NCBI GenBank assembly: GCA_016719295.1
Contig: JADKAF010000001.1
Location: forward strand, 620,001-684,000
Reading direction: 5' to 3'
DNA from: Planctomycetota bacterium
Lineage (GTDB): Bacteria > Planctomycetota > UBA1135 > JADKAF01
Length of the DNA: 64,000 nt
The notes beneath the pieces were generated by a model. It was not told the DNA's origin and ran no database searches. It saw nothing but the letters and a program-made list of their open reading frames with translations. The stretch's first letter is position 1, and each line of letters starts with the position of its first letter. The translations under genes and the position numbers were made by a program. Positions 63,914 to 64,000 of the stretch are shown here, piece by piece.

Positions 63914-64000
63914 ATGGATGAGCATGTCCGAGCGTCCGCACGAACGACCTCCGCTGCGGAGGAATCCGTGCGCGGCGGCTCGTGGAGAGCGGAGGTCGAA
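63914..64000 (+). CDS. Possible start of a further gene, cut by window edge
   Basis: An ATG at 63914 with GAGG 6 nt upstream opens a frame that stays open for 29 codons to the window end (MDEHVRASARTTSAAEESVR onward). The composition is polar and uninformative. It may be an N-terminal region or chance. Confidence 0.3.
   Translation, partial: MDEHVRASARTTSAAEESVRGGSWRAEVE

Overview
The window looks like part of a chromosome from a high-GC planctomycete (Planctomycetota). The indicators are a PSCyt1/DUF1549/DUF1553 (PSD1) cytochrome gene followed by a DUF1501 gene, two Gfo/Idh/MocA oxidoreductases (one with a twin-arginine leader), a PSCyt1-DUF2231 cytochrome, an ECF sigma factor with a very long C-terminal extension, and many secreted SGNH and alpha/beta hydrolases. 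The GC-rich composition leaves long spurious open frames on the strand opposite nearly every real gene. The species cannot be named from the sequence alone; the high-GC Poly30/Pla163-type planctomycetes are my best guess.

Layout. 0-6.5 kb (minus strand): cytochrome b562-like protein, PSCyt1-DUF2231 membrane cytochrome, an ECF sigma factor fused through membrane segments to about nine carboxypeptidase-regulatory-like beta-sandwich repeats, and a secreted beta-helix protein cut by the window edge. 6.6-17.7 kb: Tat-exported Gfo/Idh/MocA protein, SMUG1 uracil-DNA glycosylase, RlmH, a large HEAT-like protein, a TPR-peroxiredoxin protein, an ABC-2 exporter pair and a small HEAT-like protein. 17.9-20.4 kb: an operon of three minor-pseudopilin-like proteins resembling GspI/J/K (PilV/W/X), all carrying calcium-loop motifs. 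20.6-29.8 kb (minus): phosphatase, membrane protein, alpha/beta-hydrolase-SGNH fusion, CutC, lipase/esterase and a DEAD-box helicase with a tail of about 700 residues. 30.1-34.6 kb: SGNH hydrolase, DUF4212 plus solute symporter (acetate-type), and a secreted protein with a C-tract frameshift. 36.4-43.6 kb (minus): Gfo/Idh/MocA, MFS transporter and the 180-kDa-class NAD-glutamate dehydrogenase. 43.7 kb: tRNA-Ala(GGC). 43.9-48.8 kb: a TetR regulator and a three-subunit molybdenum hydroxylase whose FAD subunit has the extra four-cysteine cluster motif of 4-hydroxybenzoyl-CoA reductase. 51.5-56.9 kb (minus): flotillin, NfeD-like protein, TldE and TldD. 57-63.9 kb: PSD1 protein, DUF1501 protein and two membrane proteins.

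The most unusual structure is a family of RAYT-like (REP-associated Y1 tyrosine transposase) elements at 34.7-36.3 kb and 48.8-51.2 kb. Each full element is a transposase gene between two inverted repeats of about 350-380 bp. The four full repeats contain a 12-bp-stem hairpin whose two arms vary together between copies, a second covarying hairpin, and short direct repeats around both. A fifth repeat has lost exactly the hairpin block between its direct repeats, which looks like an excision or recombination scar. One transposase is intact, one is frameshifted and one is a remnant. The two full elements are in opposite orientation on either side of the glutamate dehydrogenase, tRNA and hydroxylase region.

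All readings are by eye; no database search or folding program was run.
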